The notes under the pieces: model-generated
Databases searched by the model: none
Seen by the model: only the letters and a program-made list of their open reading frames with translations
What the model was told of the DNA's origin: nothing
Assembly (NCBI GenBank): GCA_031284105.1
Contig: JAITAN010000103.1
Coordinates: forward strand, 1 to 5,857
Length of the DNA: 5,857 nt
Direction: 5' to 3'
Source: Treponema sp.
GTDB taxonomy: Bacteria; Spirochaetota; Spirochaetia; Treponematales; Breznakiellaceae
In this document: positions 5,357 to 5,857 of the stretch, piece after piece
Layout: every line of letters starts with the position of its first letter
How positions within the stretch are numbered: position 1 is the stretch's first letter
Position numbers and translations under genes: made by a program

Positions 5357-5440
5357 ACTTTCAAGTCAATAGTCTAAACTTTCAAGTCAATAGTTGAAAC
5401 TATCAAGTCAATAGCCACGACTATCAAGTCAATAGTCTAA
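5357..5440. repeat. Second 21-bp tandem array, four units, cut by the IS end
   Basis: The string TCAAGTCAATAG starts at 5361, 5382, 5403 and 5424, exactly 21 bases apart. Units begin ACTTTC or ACTATC and end GTCTAA, GTTGAA, CCACG or GTCTAA. In unit 4 the arms ACTAT (5420-5424) and ATAGT (5432-5436) are inverted repeats around seven bases; the other units carry this dyad with one or two changes. The next unit begins AC(T) and then turns into the IS terminus. The sequence is unrelated to the array at 244-474, but the period is the same. Confidence 0.88.
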
Positions 5441-5857
5441 ACTGGACTTCCCCCGATATGATGGACAGTAGGTTAAGCAGTGCTGTAATGTGTGCTATCG
5501 GTATAGCATAGCCGAGCGCCGAATGTCTACGGCGCTTATTATAATACAGTTCAATATACTCAAATACCGCTACCCTCACCTCCTCTTTTGAGTGTCTCCC
5601 TTCCGCCTTATCCACTTCCGCTTTTAACGTCTTAAAAAAACTCTCCGCACGGGCATTGTCCCAACCGTTCCCTTTCCGGCTCATACTCTGTCTGACTTGC
5701 GGACACCACACCGCCGGCGCGTCTCGAAATTCTTTACCGCAATACCGTACTCCCCGGTCCGAATGAAAGAGGAGACCGCTCTTCGGCTTGCGGTTCGTGC
5801 GGGCCGTCATAAGCGCGTCGCACACATGACCGGCTTCCATGTCTTCCGAAAATGCCC
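5424..5857 (-). CDS. IS3-family transposase (OrfB), C-terminal part
   Basis: This is the end of the DDE integrase-type transposase that cuts and joins the IS ends. The frame is open from the right edge, so the N-terminal part and first catalytic aspartate lie outside the window. The visible part begins FSEDMEAGHVCDAL. It has the second catalytic aspartate in 'LLFHSDRGVRY', then 'RQSMSRKGNGWDNARAESFFKTLKAE' split as RQSMSRKGNGWDNA and the glutamate in RAESFF, followed by 'YYNKRRRHSALGY'. The D-to-E interval is 37 residues, near the D(35)E typical of IS3. After 'SALGY' the tail (AIPIAHITALLNLLSIISG) is unlike the common P-x-x-F/Y ending. The stop codon at 5424-5426 lies about 18 bases outside the proposed IS end, inside the flanking repeat array, so the last residues come from host DNA. 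Confidence 0.88.
   Translation of the reverse strand, partial: AFSEDMEAGHVCDALMTARTNRKPKSGLLFHSDRGVRYCGKEFRDAPAVWCPQVRQSMSRKGNGWDNARAESFFKTLKAEVDKAEGRHSKEEVRVAVFEYIELYYNKRRRHSALGYAIPIAHITALLNLLSIISGEVQFRLLT
5443..5857 (-). mobile_element. IS3-family insertion sequence, 3' (right) end, truncated by the window
   Basis: The sequence TGGACTTCCCCC at 5443 reads ...GGGGGAAGTCCA on the coding strand. It ends in CA as IS3-family termini do, and the 21-bp repeat pattern breaks exactly here. The other end, orfA and the target duplication lie beyond position 5857, so completeness cannot be judged. The boundary is inferred from the terminal CA and from the broken repeat. Confidence 0.7.

Overview
The window looks like chromosomal DNA of a spirochaete, most plausibly a treponeme with about 50% GC such as the termite-gut group. 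This is an inference from the gene set: a membrane-anchored SurA/PpiD-like foldase, a CsgG-like lipoprotein with a barrel-like tail, and many dispersed and tandem repeats between genes. No rRNA or marker gene confirms it.

Layout, left to right. Positions 1-167 hold the start of a minus-strand gene of unknown function (MAKEHTDIPRGD...), which runs off the left edge. Just upstream of it, at 244-474, lies a tandem array of eleven 21-bp units in perfect register. Each carries a GTTA box, and seven consecutive central units carry the dyad GTT-N6-AAC. Positions 475-902 hold no convincing gene, only GC-rich palindromes. At 903-2438 (minus) is a 511-residue membrane-anchored parvulin-type foldase with its own promoter. 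At 2538-2638 a nested inverted repeat, MITE-like and followed by a T-run, separates it from the M24 aminopeptidase gene at 2796-3911 (minus). That gene has a good promoter placed so that its mRNA should begin at or next to the start codon. A divergent gene at 4147-5214 (plus) encodes a lipoprotein with an N-terminal CsgG/LpoB-like domain and a C-terminal beta-rich, barrel-like region. It has a palindrome over its -10 box and a strong terminator after it.

The right end is mobile. A second 21-bp tandem array (5357-5440) of different sequence stops exactly where the end of an IS3-family element starts (about 5443). The 3' part of its DDE transposase (minus) fills the rest of the window.

The foldase and the lipoprotein both act in the cell envelope, and the peptidase is a cytoplasmic housekeeping enzyme. 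Each of the three complete genes seems to have its own promoter, so I see no operon. The most unusual content is the pair of unrelated arrays sharing an exact 21-bp (two helical turns) period and internal dyads, one upstream of a gene and the other interrupted by an IS.
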